This document shows positions 1 to 8,330 of a stretch of 64,000 nt of DNA, in pieces (positions within the stretch are counted from its first letter, which is position 1; every line of letters starts with the position of its first letter). The position numbers and the translations under genes were made by a program. Source of the DNA: M50B103 sp041667565 (GTDB lineage Bacteria > Fidelibacterota > Fidelibacteria > Fidelibacterales > Fidelibacteraceae). The notes beneath the pieces are model-generated. The model ran no database searches, was not told the DNA's origin, and saw nothing but the letters and a program-made list of their open reading frames with translations. Location of the stretch: contig CAZNFT010000001.1 in the NCBI GenBank assembly GCA_964572745.1, forward strand, positions 62,001 through 126,000. The letters run 5' to 3'.

Positions 1-2
1 TG

Positions 3-464
3 ATCTATGATACATGGGAAGAAGACTATGAAGAATTGGTTAAAACGCTTTTCCAAACAGCCGATCCTTCAAGGATAGCATGGATATCTATTGGCTCCTT
101 ACGTTTTCCACCTGAAATGGCGGAAAAGGTAAGATATAAATTTCCCAATACAGATCTTTTGGATGGTGAGATGATCCGTGGGAATGATAATAAACAGAGA
201 TATTTTAAGCCGATCAGATTGAAGGTTTATAAACATTTATATGAGTGTTTACGCAAATATGGCGGAGAAGATCTCTTCATTTATTTTTGTATGGAAGATG
301 CAGATGTCTGGCAAAAAGTCATGGGTTTTTCACCTGATAGCAATGCACATTTAGATTTTATGTTTTTTGATTATCTACGTAAAAAATTTCCTACATTGAA
401 TATTCCCGATGTCGATGAAAAAGAATATGAAAGCTTTCACACACAACGCAGCTGGGAAAAGTAA
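3..464 (+). CDS. Spore photoproduct lyase family radical SAM protein, C-terminal part (partial)
   Basis: The frame is open to the left window edge, so only the last 153 residues are visible and the start lies outside. The visible part resembles the C-terminal half of spore photoproduct lyase (SPL) family radical SAM proteins: ISIGSLRFPP followed by a YFCMEDADVW segment, where the family has a similar aromatic/Met-rich stretch near the end. The CxxxCxxC cluster of the radical SAM core would lie upstream. True SPL repairs spore photoproduct in DNA, but many members occur in non-spore-formers and have unknown substrates. The gene ends with TAA and the next gene is convergent. The family call is fairly good; a specific repair function is inference. 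Confidence 0.7.
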   Translation: MYDTWEEDYEELVKTLFQTADPSRIAWISIGSLRFPPEMAEKVRYKFPNTDLLDGEMIRGNDNKQRYFKPIRLKVYKHLYECLRKYGGEDLFIYFCMEDADVWQKVMGFSPDSNAHLDFMFFDYLRKKFPTLNIPDVDEKEYESFHTQRSWEK

Positions 465-666
465 CAAATGCTTAAAAAGGGACAACTAATAACTATATTC
501 GATTAGCTGCTTCAAGAACAAGATAGATAATCCATACTTTTTCCTCACCTTCGCTTCAGCCTTCACCTCAGCCTACGCCACCAACTTAGCCGAGGCTTCG
601 TCGCTCAGGAAGGCTATGGCTGACCAGAAGTCTATGGCGAGACTTTTACTTTTACCTTTTTATTTT
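465..666. other. Intergenic, no gene; degenerate low-complexity stretch
   Basis: This lies between two convergent genes. It has a run rich in GCTTCAG/CTTCACC-type words (about 548-640) and no convincing ORF. On the minus strand a short stretch reads DFWSAIAFLSDEASAK before a stop, which looks like decayed coding or repeat sequence rather than a gene. No clear T-tailed terminator was found. Confidence 0.4.
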
Positions 667-1539
667 TTATTTACTGTCTTCAGGTTCGGGATGTATTGTT
701 GCCTCAATATCGCGTTCTTCTTTAAGGCGCATTTCAATGCGAGTTAGAAAGTCGTGGACTTCTTTTAGGCTGATATCTTTAGGAAATCTAAGATGAAATG
801 TTATTTCTATATGGTCGCCGTAGCGATGGATATGGACATGATGTACATCGCTTTTTCTTCCTAAAATTTCATCGCAAACATCTCCGAGATATTCTAAAAA
901 ATCTTCATCGGGTGTTTCACCCATTAAAGGTTTAATGCCATCACGAATGATATGAAAAGCAGCCCAGGCTATCATGATAGAAATTAGCAAGGTCAGAACG
1001 CCATCTGCCCACCAGACATATCTACCCAAAAAAATACCAAACAGTAAGACGATAGAAGATATTGCATCTGATCTGTGGTGCCAGGCATCAGCTTTAAGAG
1101 ATAAACAGTGACACTTTTTATAAGCCCAAAGAGCATATTGTGCCATCGATTCTTTTATTATGATTGAAATTCCTGTAACGATAATAGCAATAAGGCCATA
1201 TTGCGCTTCTTGCCTACTGTTTAGACGGTCAATACCTTCAATAAAGAAATCCATAGCGATCATAAAAAGTAAAACACCTACAATAAGAGCTGCAATTAAT
1301 TCAGCCCGACCATGACCAAAAGGATGCTTTTCATCAGCTTTCTTGCCCGAAACTTTTGCGGCTATCATAATGATGATTGATGAAATAGAGTCGGATAAAG
1401 TATGCCAGGCATCGGCAATAAGGGCGGCAGATGAAGAGGTGATTCCGGCCCAAAATTTTAGGGCAAAAAGCAAAACATTGCCCCATAAGGACAAATGACC
1501 TTCCCTCAGCATGATTTTTTCTTTACTTATTATCTTCAT
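667..1539 (-). CDS. Cation diffusion facilitator (CDF) family metal transporter
   Basis: This 290-residue protein has the CDF layout: about six membrane segments and a cytoplasmic C-terminal domain (about 205-285). The transport-site motifs are DAWHTLSD (H46, D50) in TM2 and DAWHHRSD (H154, D158) in TM5. This HxxxD/HxxxD pair is usual for zinc-type CDF exporters, whereas YiiP has DxxxD in TM2. The HPFGHGRAE loop after TM2 is also typical. Family members export Zn2+ (some Co2+, Cd2+, Fe2+) against protons across the inner membrane. The start chosen overlaps the upstream kinase gene by 17 bases and has an AAGGA site about 11 bases upstream, so it is probably translated from the kinase mRNA. Zinc as the substrate is inferred from the motif only. 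Confidence 0.88.
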   Translation of the reverse strand: MKIISKEKIMLREGHLSLWGNVLLFALKFWAGITSSSAALIADAWHTLSDSISSIIIMIAAKVSGKKADEKHPFGHGRAELIAALIVGVLLFMIAMDFFIEGIDRLNSRQEAQYGLIAIIVTGISIIIKESMAQYALWAYKKCHCLSLKADAWHHRSDAISSIVLLFGIFLGRYVWWADGVLTLLISIMIAWAAFHIIRDGIKPLMGETPDEDFLEYLGDVCDEILGRKSDVHHVHIHRYGDHIEITFHLRFPKDISLKEVHDFLTRIEMRLKEERDIEATIHPEPEDSK

Positions 1540-3499
1540 TTTTTGAGTTATCCTTTACTTCATGTAGAGTATTAACTGCATTTACTACCTCGCTTTGACG
1601 ATATGGTTTTTGGAGGAAGTTCTTGACACCCATTTTTTCAAGTTCCATGGTTTGATGACTGCTGGCATAACCGGTAGAAATTAGAACCCTGGCCTTAGGG
1701 TCTATTTTTATAAGCTCACGATATACTTCCACTCCGTCCATTTCAGGCATAATAACATCTAGGATGATAGCTGTAATTTTATCTTGTTCTTCTTCAAATG
1801 TTTTTAAACCCAAGCGACCGGATTTTGCTTCAAGCACATCAAAACCCACATATTCCAAAGTTTTCCTAAGCATTTTACGAATAGGAGCTTCATCGTCGAT
1901 AATCAATATTGTACCACCGGCAATTATTTTTTTTGTGCCGGAATTTTGAGGTATATCATTAATAAATTGTGGTTTGAGATCTGTTAAAGGAAAATAAATA
2001 TAAAAAGTAGTGCCTTCCCCGAGGACACTATTAGCATAAATATAGCCGTTATGTGCATTAATAGTACCATAAGCTGTCGATAGGCCCAGGCCGGTTCCTT
2101 TTCCTTGTCCCTTTGTCGTAAAAAACGGTTCAAATATTTTATCAAGAACTTCTTTTTCCATTCCATGGCCGCTATCTTTTACCTTTAATAAAATATAATA
2201 ACCTGTATTTATGCCCATAGGTAAATGTTCGGCTTCTTCAGGTGTGATCCTTACATTTTCTGTGGTAATTTCAATGACACCACCGTCGGACATGGCATCT
2301 CTGGCATTGAAACCCATATTTAAAATAATATTTTGTAAGGGTGAATTTTCACCAAGAATGAAATGCTCTTTTGCTTTACAATTATGTTTTAGTTTGATAT
2401 TAGGTTTAATAGAGTGACGTAAAAGTTCCATGGTATTTTTGATCAAAGCATGAAGGTCTATAACTGTAGTAATATTTCCTGATTTACGCGAAAAAGTTAA
2501 CAATTGCTTCGTTAAACTAGCGGCTCTTTCACAGGTAGTGGTGATGTTTTCACAGTAGTAACTTAATTCTTCGTCATCCTTTAATTCGTCTGCCAATAAT
2601 TCAGAGAAACCAAGAATGGTAGCCAGCATATTATTAAAATCATGTGCAATACCACCAGTCAATTGCCCCATGGCTTTTAGTTTTCTGGATTGAGCAATAG
2701 ATTCTTCTTGTTCATGAATAGTTTGGAGCATGTTCTGTTCTTTGGTAGTATCAACATTTACACCAACAATCAGGAGAACCTCGTTTTTGTCGTTTCGTTC
2801 ACCAATCTGCATTGAGCAACGAAACCATTTGATTTTGTTCTCGGCATTTCTGATCCTGAAGTCAAACTTAGTAAATGTGCTTTTAGCAATACAGCGTTCT
2901 ATTTTTGCTATAGAAGCTTCTCTATCTTCTTCAATGATTTTATCGTACCAGGTCTTCAGTTCAAAACTTTCTCCAGCTGATTCAATCCCAAAAAGACGCC
3001 GAAGTTGTTCATCTGGAAACCATTCGCGACTTGGTAGTCTGATAGTAAATGACCCAATTTGCGCTGCATCAAGAGCTGTATTAAGACGTTCACGGTTTAA
3101 AGATAATTCACGCTCGCGCTGGAATCGCTCAACATGATTTTTTAATCTGGCAAGAAGCACTCGACTATTAAAGGGTTTACTTACATAATCATCGCCCCCG
3201 ACATCAAAGCCTTTTTCAACAGCTTCAACATCAGTTCTTGATGTAACAAAAATGACCGGAATAGGACGAGTTGCAGGATTAGCTTTTAATTGTCTGCAGA
3301 TTGAAAATCCATCCATCTGAGGCATGATCACATCTAATAAAATAATATCGGGATGATATTTATTGGCAAGATGTAAAGCTTCTTCGCCTGTCTGAGCTAA
3401 AAGAATATTATAACCTTCGCTTGTTACAATGGAAGTTAGGATCTGAAGATTCGCCGCAGTGTCATCAACAATAAGAATGGTGATGTTTTTTTGTTCCAT
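1523..3499 (-). CDS. Hybrid sensor kinase: receiver-PAS-histidine kinase-receiver
   Basis: Domains in order, numbered from an upstream in-frame ATG at 3523: N-terminal receiver (about 14-130; acidic pair D20-D21, phosphoacceptor D64, K116 in SKPF), PAS (about 155-262), histidine kinase with NtrB-type H-box GGIAHDFNN (H294), HATPase with GTGLGLS in the G2 box, and a C-terminal receiver (about 535-650; ILDVIMPEMDG). There are no membrane segments and no DNA-binding output, so it is a cytosolic phosphorelay hub. The start at 3499 is preferred because AGGAA and GCGGGAA precede it, while the ATG at 3523 has no ribosome site. It is divergent from the citrate lyase genes and shares leader sequence with them, so a regulatory link is possible but unproven. 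Confidence 0.88.
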   Translation of the reverse strand: MEQKNITILIVDDTAANLQILTSIVTSEGYNILLAQTGEEALHLANKYHPDIILLDVIMPQMDGFSICRQLKANPATRPIPVIFVTSRTDVEAVEKGFDVGGDDYVSKPFNSRVLLARLKNHVERFQRERELSLNRERLNTALDAAQIGSFTIRLPSREWFPDEQLRRLFGIESAGESFELKTWYDKIIEEDREASIAKIERCIAKSTFTKFDFRIRNAENKIKWFRCSMQIGERNDKNEVLLIVGVNVDTTKEQNMLQTIHEQEESIAQSRKLKAMGQLTGGIAHDFNNMLATILGFSELLADELKDDEELSYYCENITTTCERAASLTKQLLTFSRKSGNITTVIDLHALIKNTMELLRHSIKPNIKLKHNCKAKEHFILGENSPLQNIILNMGFNARDAMSDGGVIEITTENVRITPEEAEHLPMGINTGYYILLKVKDSGHGMEKEVLDKIFEPFFTTKGQGKGTGLGLSTAYGTINAHNGYIYANSVLGEGTTFYIYFPLTDLKPQFINDIPQNSGTKKIIAGGTILIIDDEAPIRKMLRKTLEYVGFDVLEAKSGRLGLKTFEEEQDKITAIILDVIMPEMDGVEVYRELIKIDPKARVLISTGYASSHQTMELEKMGVKNFLQKPYRQSEVVNAVNTLHEVKDNSKNEDNK

Positions 3500-3511
3500 A
3501 TTTCCCGCTAT
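3499..3511 (-). promoter_or_regulatory. Left copy of a 13-bp inverted repeat shared by two divergent leaders
   Basis: TATTTCCCGCTAT here is the exact reverse complement of ATAGCGGGAAATA at 3674-3686. On the minus strand it overlaps the chosen start codon of the hybrid kinase. A 13-of-13 match in two oppositely oriented leaders suggests a common binding site or leader element. The function is inferred. Confidence 0.45.
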
Positions 3512-3615
3512 TCCTGTAAACATTTATTGTCAATAATAATAAAACGAAAAGCAGACATTAACAAGACTTTAGCTTATGAATCTATGGGGTTAAGTTAATG
3601 ATCTCCTTATTCCAC

Positions 3616-3638
3616 TTATCATGTCAAAAACATGATAA
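3616..3638. promoter_or_regulatory. Perfect palindrome in the divergent promoter region
   Basis: TTATCATGT and ACATGATAA form a perfect 9-bp inverted repeat with a 5-base spacer. It lies between the divergent kinase and citrate lyase genes. Neither gene reads toward it, so it is unlikely to be a terminator. It has the size and symmetry of a dimeric repressor or activator operator. The binding protein is unknown. Confidence 0.5.
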
Positions 3639-3673
3639 AAACAATACCCTTTATGTCAAAATTTTTGTAATCT

Positions 3674-3686
3674 ATAGCGGGAAATA
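3674..3686 (+). promoter_or_regulatory. Right copy of the 13-bp inverted repeat, citrate lyase leader
   Basis: ATAGCGGGAAATA lies 27 bases before the GTG start of the citrate lyase fusion gene and mirrors the copy at 3499-3511. It is upstream of the ribosome site GAAGGAG (about 3699-3705), so it is not the ribosome site itself. Confidence 0.45.
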
Positions 3687-3712
3687 CAGACTAATTACGA
3701 AGGAGCCAAAAG

Positions 3713-4891
3713 GTGAAAACCGCTTACGCTGGACAACACGGAAAATCTGATCGTTCTGATTGTATGCTTAGGCTTACTCTTAAGAATGACGGAGGACGCA
3801 AGATTACAATTAATAGCAAAGTAAAGCTATTATTTGAACAAGCCATTCTAAAAACGATCACGGAGGGATTGGATCTTTTTTCCATTGAGCATGCTGATCT
3901 TATCATTGATGATAATGGAGCACCGGATTATGTAATCATGGCGCGACTTGAGGCATGCATAAAAAAACTCAAAGATTCTAATATTGAATTTTTACCGGAA
4001 ATGCTTTCACAAAACACGATTCATACATCGCGGGAGCGCATGCGCCGCTCACGTCTTTATTTACCGGGAAATACACCTAAGCTTTCTTTAAATGCCGGTT
4101 TACACAGTGGTGATGGGATAATTTTAGATCTAGAAGATTCTGTGGCACCCGATCGTAAAGATGAGGCGCGCATTTTAGTTCGGAATTCTTTGCGGCAAGT
4201 TGATTTTTATGGAGCTGAGCGCATGGTACGCATTAATCAAGGTGAGCGTGGACTTAAGGATCTTGATGCGGTAATTCCCCAGCATGTAAATGTTATTTTA
4301 TTACCCAAATGTGAAACCCCGGAGCAACTACTTGCTGTTGATAAGAGAATTCAGGATCTTCGGAAAGAGCATGGCATCAAAGAAGATGTTTGGATCATGC
4401 CTATCATTGAATCTGCTCTTGGTGTAATTAAGGCTTATGATATTGCAGCAGCCTCCAAAAATGTGGTGGCACTGGCAATTGGATTGGAAGATTACACAGC
4501 AGATATTGGCGCTCCACGAACCCGGAAGGGTGATGAGACTTTCTTTGCTCGTGGCACCCTGATCAATGCTGCAAAAGCCAATGCTTTGCAGGCAATTGAT
4601 TCCGTTTTTTCCGATGTTTCCGATATGGAGGCGCTTCGTGAAAATGTGCTGGCTTCGAAAGCACTGGGTTTTGATGGTATGGGTTGTATTCATCCCCGAC
4701 AAATAAAAGTTATACACGAGGCTTTTGCTCCGACAGAAAAAGAGATCGACAAAGCTCGTACCATTGTAGAGGCTTTTAAAGAAGCAGAAGATAAAGGTTT
4801 AGGCGTTGTTTCTGTAGGGTCAAAAATGATAGATCCACCGGTGGTTAAACGAGCTCTTCGGATCATGGAGCTTGCAGAAAAAGAAGTTTAA
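3713..4891 (+). CDS. Citrate lyase acyl carrier protein-beta subunit fusion (CitD-CitE)
   Basis: Residues 1-95 match the citrate lyase ACP (CitD) pattern. Within AGQHGKSDRSDCML, S15 occupies the place of the serine that carries the phosphoribosyl-dephospho-CoA arm, followed by INSKVKLLFEQAI and ending in VIMARLEACIKK. Residues about 105-392 are a full CitE, with RRSRLYLPGNTPK, LDLEDSVAPDRKDEAR, and GLEDYTADIGAPRTRKG. CitE cleaves citryl-ACP to oxaloacetate and acetyl-ACP. In most bacteria citD and citE are separate genes. The start is GTG with GAAGGAG about seven bases upstream. citF follows 24 bases later. The activation genes citC, citX and citG are not in the window. The CitE assignment is strong and the carrier domain is good by motif. 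Confidence 0.88.
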   Translation: MKTAYAGQHGKSDRSDCMLRLTLKNDGGRKITINSKVKLLFEQAILKTITEGLDLFSIEHADLIIDDNGAPDYVIMARLEACIKKLKDSNIEFLPEMLSQNTIHTSRERMRRSRLYLPGNTPKLSLNAGLHSGDGIILDLEDSVAPDRKDEARILVRNSLRQVDFYGAERMVRINQGERGLKDLDAVIPQHVNVILLPKCETPEQLLAVDKRIQDLRKEHGIKEDVWIMPIIESALGVIKAYDIAAASKNVVALAIGLEDYTADIGAPRTRKGDETFFARGTLINAAKANALQAIDSVFSDVSDMEALRENVLASKALGFDGMGCIHPRQIKVIHEAFAPTEKEIDKARTIVEAFKEAEDKGLGVVSVGSKMIDPPVVKRALRIMELAEKEV

Positions 4892-4915
4892 AATCCCTTA
4901 GAGGAGATAAAATAT

Positions 4916-6475
4916 ATGAAAATGGTCAAGAATGCAGTTGGCAGAATGGTACCAAGCGAGATCAATGGAGAAAAAGTAGTACCCTTTAAGGGTATAGGTC
5001 AGCATCGTCCAAGCGGAAGAAAGTTTGCGCCTACAATAGTAAGCGCTGCCGATTATCCTGCAGATGGCGATAAGCGGGTAGAGTCTTTAAAAGAGGCTTT
5101 ACTGAAAGCAGGTTTAAAAGACGGCATGGTGATCTCGACGCATCATCATTTGCGTAATGGCGATCTTGTGGCGAATCAGATCTTTGATATTGCTGCTGAA
5201 TTGGGAGTCAAAGATCTTGTTTGGTTGCCATCTGCATCTTTTCCTTGTCACCAAGAAGTTATTAAACATCTCGAAAGCGGTGTTGTGCACCATATAGAAG
5301 GTTCCATGAATGGTCCTTTGGGTCGTTTTACCTCCGAAGGAAAGATGAAAGGTGTCGGTGTCCTTCGTTCTCATGGTGGTCGTTATCAGGCCATTCAGGA
5401 TGGTGAAATTGTCATTGATATTGCCGTGCTTGCTGCGCCTACTGCGGATCCTTTTGGTAATGGTCATGGTTTGGATGGCCCTTCGGCTTGTGGTGGCTTA
5501 GGCTACGCTTTAGCTGATTATCAGTTTGCGGAGAAGGTGATTGTGGTTACGGATAATATTGTCAAATTTCCGGCTATTCCCATGCAGATTGTTGGTAACT
5601 ATGTCGATTATGTTGTTGAAATGGATAAGATTGGTATTCCTGAGCTTATTGTTTCAGGGACGACACAGATCACAAAAAGTCCGGACAGGTTACTTATTGC
5701 GGAGCTAACAGCTAAATTTTGCGATGCAGCCGGTTTGGTAAAAGATGGCTTCTCCTTCCAGATGGGGGCAGGGGGAACATCGCTGGCTATTGGATTGTAT
5801 TTTCATAAAATGTTAAAAGAGCGACACATTAAAGCCCGATTTGCTGTTGGGGGTTCTACTCAGTATTCAGTTAAAATGTTGGAAGATGGTTGTCTCGATT
5901 ATATCTTAGATGCACAGACTTTTGATTTGGAAGCGGTTCGTTCGATGAAAGAAAACAGACAAAAGCATCCGGACATTTCAATTTTTCACTGTTACGATTA
6001 TCATGCTAAAGGTAATTTTACAACTATGATGGATGTTATGATCCTTGGCGCTACTGAAGTAGATGTAAATTTTAATGGAAATGTTGTAACACATTCTGAC
6101 GGTTATTTGCTACATGGAATTGGCGGCTGGCAGAACTGCCTATTCGCTAAATGCACTATTTTACCTGTTCCGCTTTTCAGGAATCGCATTCCAATTATTT
6201 GCGATGAAGTTACCACTTTAGTCGGTCCAGGTGAGTTGGTAGATGTAATAGTCACAGAGCGTGGCATTGCTATCAATCCAAAACGACAAGATCTGATCGA
6301 TAAGGTCAAAGACTCTGGATTGCCGCTTAAAACAATAGAAGAGCTTAAAGCTGAAGCCGAAAGAATTTGTGGCCTTCCGACAAAACCCGAGTTTACCGAT
6401 AAAGTTGTAGCCGCAATTAAGTGGGTAGATGGTACAGTGATCGATGTGGTGCGTGAGGTGAAACATAAAGCCTAA
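4916..6475 (+). CDS. citF: Citrate lyase alpha subunit (citrate:acetyl-ACP transferase)
   Basis: The 519-residue protein matches CitF over its whole length, which is the usual size. Conserved stretches include DGMVISTHHHLRNGD (about 70-84), IEGSMNGPLGRFTSEG, VLRSHGGR, AAPTADPFGNGHGLDGPSACGGLGYA and GGWQNC near the end. It exchanges the acetyl group on the carrier protein for citrate to form citryl-ACP, which the CitE half of the preceding protein cleaves. GAGGAG precedes the ATG. With the upstream gene it forms a two-gene citrate lyase unit giving acetate and oxaloacetate. No citrate transporter or oxaloacetate decarboxylase is adjacent, so the cleaved citrate may be internal or imported by a gene elsewhere. 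Confidence 0.93.
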   Translation: MKMVKNAVGRMVPSEINGEKVVPFKGIGQHRPSGRKFAPTIVSAADYPADGDKRVESLKEALLKAGLKDGMVISTHHHLRNGDLVANQIFDIAAELGVKDLVWLPSASFPCHQEVIKHLESGVVHHIEGSMNGPLGRFTSEGKMKGVGVLRSHGGRYQAIQDGEIVIDIAVLAAPTADPFGNGHGLDGPSACGGLGYALADYQFAEKVIVVTDNIVKFPAIPMQIVGNYVDYVVEMDKIGIPELIVSGTTQITKSPDRLLIAELTAKFCDAAGLVKDGFSFQMGAGGTSLAIGLYFHKMLKERHIKARFAVGGSTQYSVKMLEDGCLDYILDAQTFDLEAVRSMKENRQKHPDISIFHCYDYHAKGNFTTMMDVMILGATEVDVNFNGNVVTHSDGYLLHGIGGWQNCLFAKCTILPVPLFRNRIPIICDEVTTLVGPGELVDVIVTERGIAINPKRQDLIDKVKDSGLPLKTIEELKAEAERICGLPTKPEFTDKVVAAIKWVDGTVIDVVREVKHKA

Positions 6476-6584
6476 AAAACGATAAACATCTAAATCTTAT
6501 TCCGAAGGAAATGACGTATCGGCTGAAAGCTGGAAGAATCTTAATGTTTAAAATATTTAATGATATCCTAACTTCTCTATTAGC

Positions 6585-6613
6585 TTGACAAAATGAGATT
6601 TTAAATTTATCAT
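6585..6613 (+). promoter_or_regulatory. Sigma-70-type promoter candidate for the DUF1538 gene
   Basis: TTGACA (6585-6590), a 17-base spacer and TATCAT (6608-6613) make a near-consensus promoter 48 bases before the DUF1538 start codon. It suggests transcription of the transporter/PII pair separate from citF. Confidence 0.6.
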
Positions 6614-6660
6614 ATTAGCGTGATTAATAAGAAAATATACTGGTTGGGATTTAATCTTTA

Positions 6661-8280
6661 ATGCTCAGAAATCTACAAAAAAAATTCTTAGATGCTTCTA
6701 TTTCAACTTTACCGATAAGCTTAACAGTTATATTAGCGTCGCTTTTTTTTAAGGAAATAAACGGACCTTTATATCTTATTTTTATTCTTGGTACAATTTT
6801 GTTAATTATTGGTCTTGCTATATTTAGCTTAGGAATAGATATGGGTCTTTCGCCCATAGGAAAAAATATTGGTTCACATATTGTTACCAGTAAAAAGTTT
6901 TTTTTATTGATCCTTGTACCTTTGCTTTTAGGACTGATTATAGCTTTGGCAGAGCCGGGTATCGCCGTTATATCGGGTCAGCTAACGACAGATCCTTCTG
7001 TAGCAAGAATGATAACAATTTCTCTCGCGTCTGGAGTTGGTATATTCTTGCTTGTGTCTGTGCTAAGAATATTCTTTAAAATCAGTTTAAGGCTTGTATT
7101 CTTTTTTGTTTACGGGCTTATGCTTTTGCTTGCGGCTTTAACTCAATTTATAAACCCCGATTTTGTAGCTGTTGCACTTGATGCCGGCGGTGTTACTACC
7201 GGTGCAATTACCGTTCCCTTTTTAATGGCCTTTACTGTCGGGATAGCAACAGTAGCAAAGGCTGATAAAAATTCTGATGGGGATGAAAATTTTGGGACTA
7301 TAGCGCTTTGCACTACCGGACCAATGATCATTATATTGCTCTTCGCTTTATCTGGCCGTATAAAAATATTCAACGAGCCGCCAGCTCAAGAATCGTATTC
7401 CGGTTTTTTGGAAATACTAAAAGTTTTTGGCCGTGGTTTTCTTCTTTATCTTAAAGATGTAGCAATAAGTATTTTTCCAATAGTTCTGACTTTTGTAATT
7501 TTTCAGATTTTTGCTTTAAAACTAAAAAAAACTCAGGTTATCAGAATAGCAATAGGATTGTTATATTCTTATTTGGGACTGTCTCTTTTCTTGACAGGTG
7601 TGAATGTCGGTTTTTTGCCCATAGGTAAACTTCTTGGTGGCCTAATCGCACTTTCAGAGATCAGATGGGTATTGGTTCCCTTTGGAGCTCTTGTAGGGGC
7701 TTTAATGGTCCTTGCCGAGCCTTCTGTTCATGCTCTGACGAGACAAGTTAATGAATTAACCAGTGGTACATTGCCAAGAAAGTTGATGCTGATCTTACTT
7801 TGTTTGGGAGTATCTTTAGCGATGGGAATCTCCTTGTTAAGATCTATCACAGCTATAAGTCTCTGGTGGTTTATTTTACCCATCTATGCTCTGTGTTTTA
7901 TCTTGGCTTTCTTTTCTCCAAAACTTTTTACAGCCATAGCTTTTGATAGTGGAGGTGTGGTGAGCGGCCCAATGACGGTAACCTTTGCCTTGCCTTTTGT
8001 TATTGGAGCATGTAATGCAATTGGTGGGAATGTTTTTACTGATGCTTTTGGAACAGTTGCAATGGTAGCTTTGGCACCTGTATTGATCGTAATGCTTACG
8101 GGAACGGTTTATAAATATTATGTAAGAAAAGCAGAGCTCGGTTCCGAATTAGAACAACTGCCGGAAGTAAAGGATACTGTTGATCTGGTCGAAGCCGACG
8201 CAACTCTTGTTGTGGATTTTGATGAAGCGGAGTTAGAAATTGATGAAAATGATATGCCTGATAAAAAACATCAAACATAG
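6661..8280 (+). CDS. DUF1538 family membrane protein (UmpAB-like putative cation antiporter)
   Basis: This 539-residue inner-membrane protein has about 12 or more hydrophobic segments arranged as two homologous halves. The repeat signature is SLGIDMGLSPIGKNIGSHI in the first half and LTGVNVGFLPIGKLLGGLI in the second. Each is followed by a LAEP motif (ALAEPGIAV, VLAEPSVHAL) and a glycine-rich DAGGVTTG / DSGGVVSG segment. This is the DUF1538 fold, normally two proteins (UmpA and UmpB) but here one chain. UmpAB has been described as a Na+(K+,Li+)/H+ antiporter in a halophile; transport of the same ions here is inference. The C-terminus is an acidic tail. A PII-like gene follows 50 bases later and is its likely regulator. 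Confidence 0.82.
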   Translation: MLRNLQKKFLDASISTLPISLTVILASLFFKEINGPLYLIFILGTILLIIGLAIFSLGIDMGLSPIGKNIGSHIVTSKKFFLLILVPLLLGLIIALAEPGIAVISGQLTTDPSVARMITISLASGVGIFLLVSVLRIFFKISLRLVFFFVYGLMLLLAALTQFINPDFVAVALDAGGVTTGAITVPFLMAFTVGIATVAKADKNSDGDENFGTIALCTTGPMIIILLFALSGRIKIFNEPPAQESYSGFLEILKVFGRGFLLYLKDVAISIFPIVLTFVIFQIFALKLKKTQVIRIAIGLLYSYLGLSLFLTGVNVGFLPIGKLLGGLIALSEIRWVLVPFGALVGALMVLAEPSVHALTRQVNELTSGTLPRKLMLILLCLGVSLAMGISLLRSITAISLWWFILPIYALCFILAFFSPKLFTAIAFDSGGVVSGPMTVTFALPFVIGACNAIGGNVFTDAFGTVAMVALAPVLIVMLTGTVYKYYVRKAELGSELEQLPEVKDTVDLVEADATLVVDFDEAELEIDENDMPDKKHQT

Positions 8281-8330
8281 ATATTGCTTGATACAATAAA
8301 CTAAACTCTACTATGAGTTGGAGGAATAAA

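Noticed and set aside
5114..5467. 117-residue minus-strand ORF inside citF
   Set aside because: It is the complement of a strongly conserved coding region; shadow ORF.
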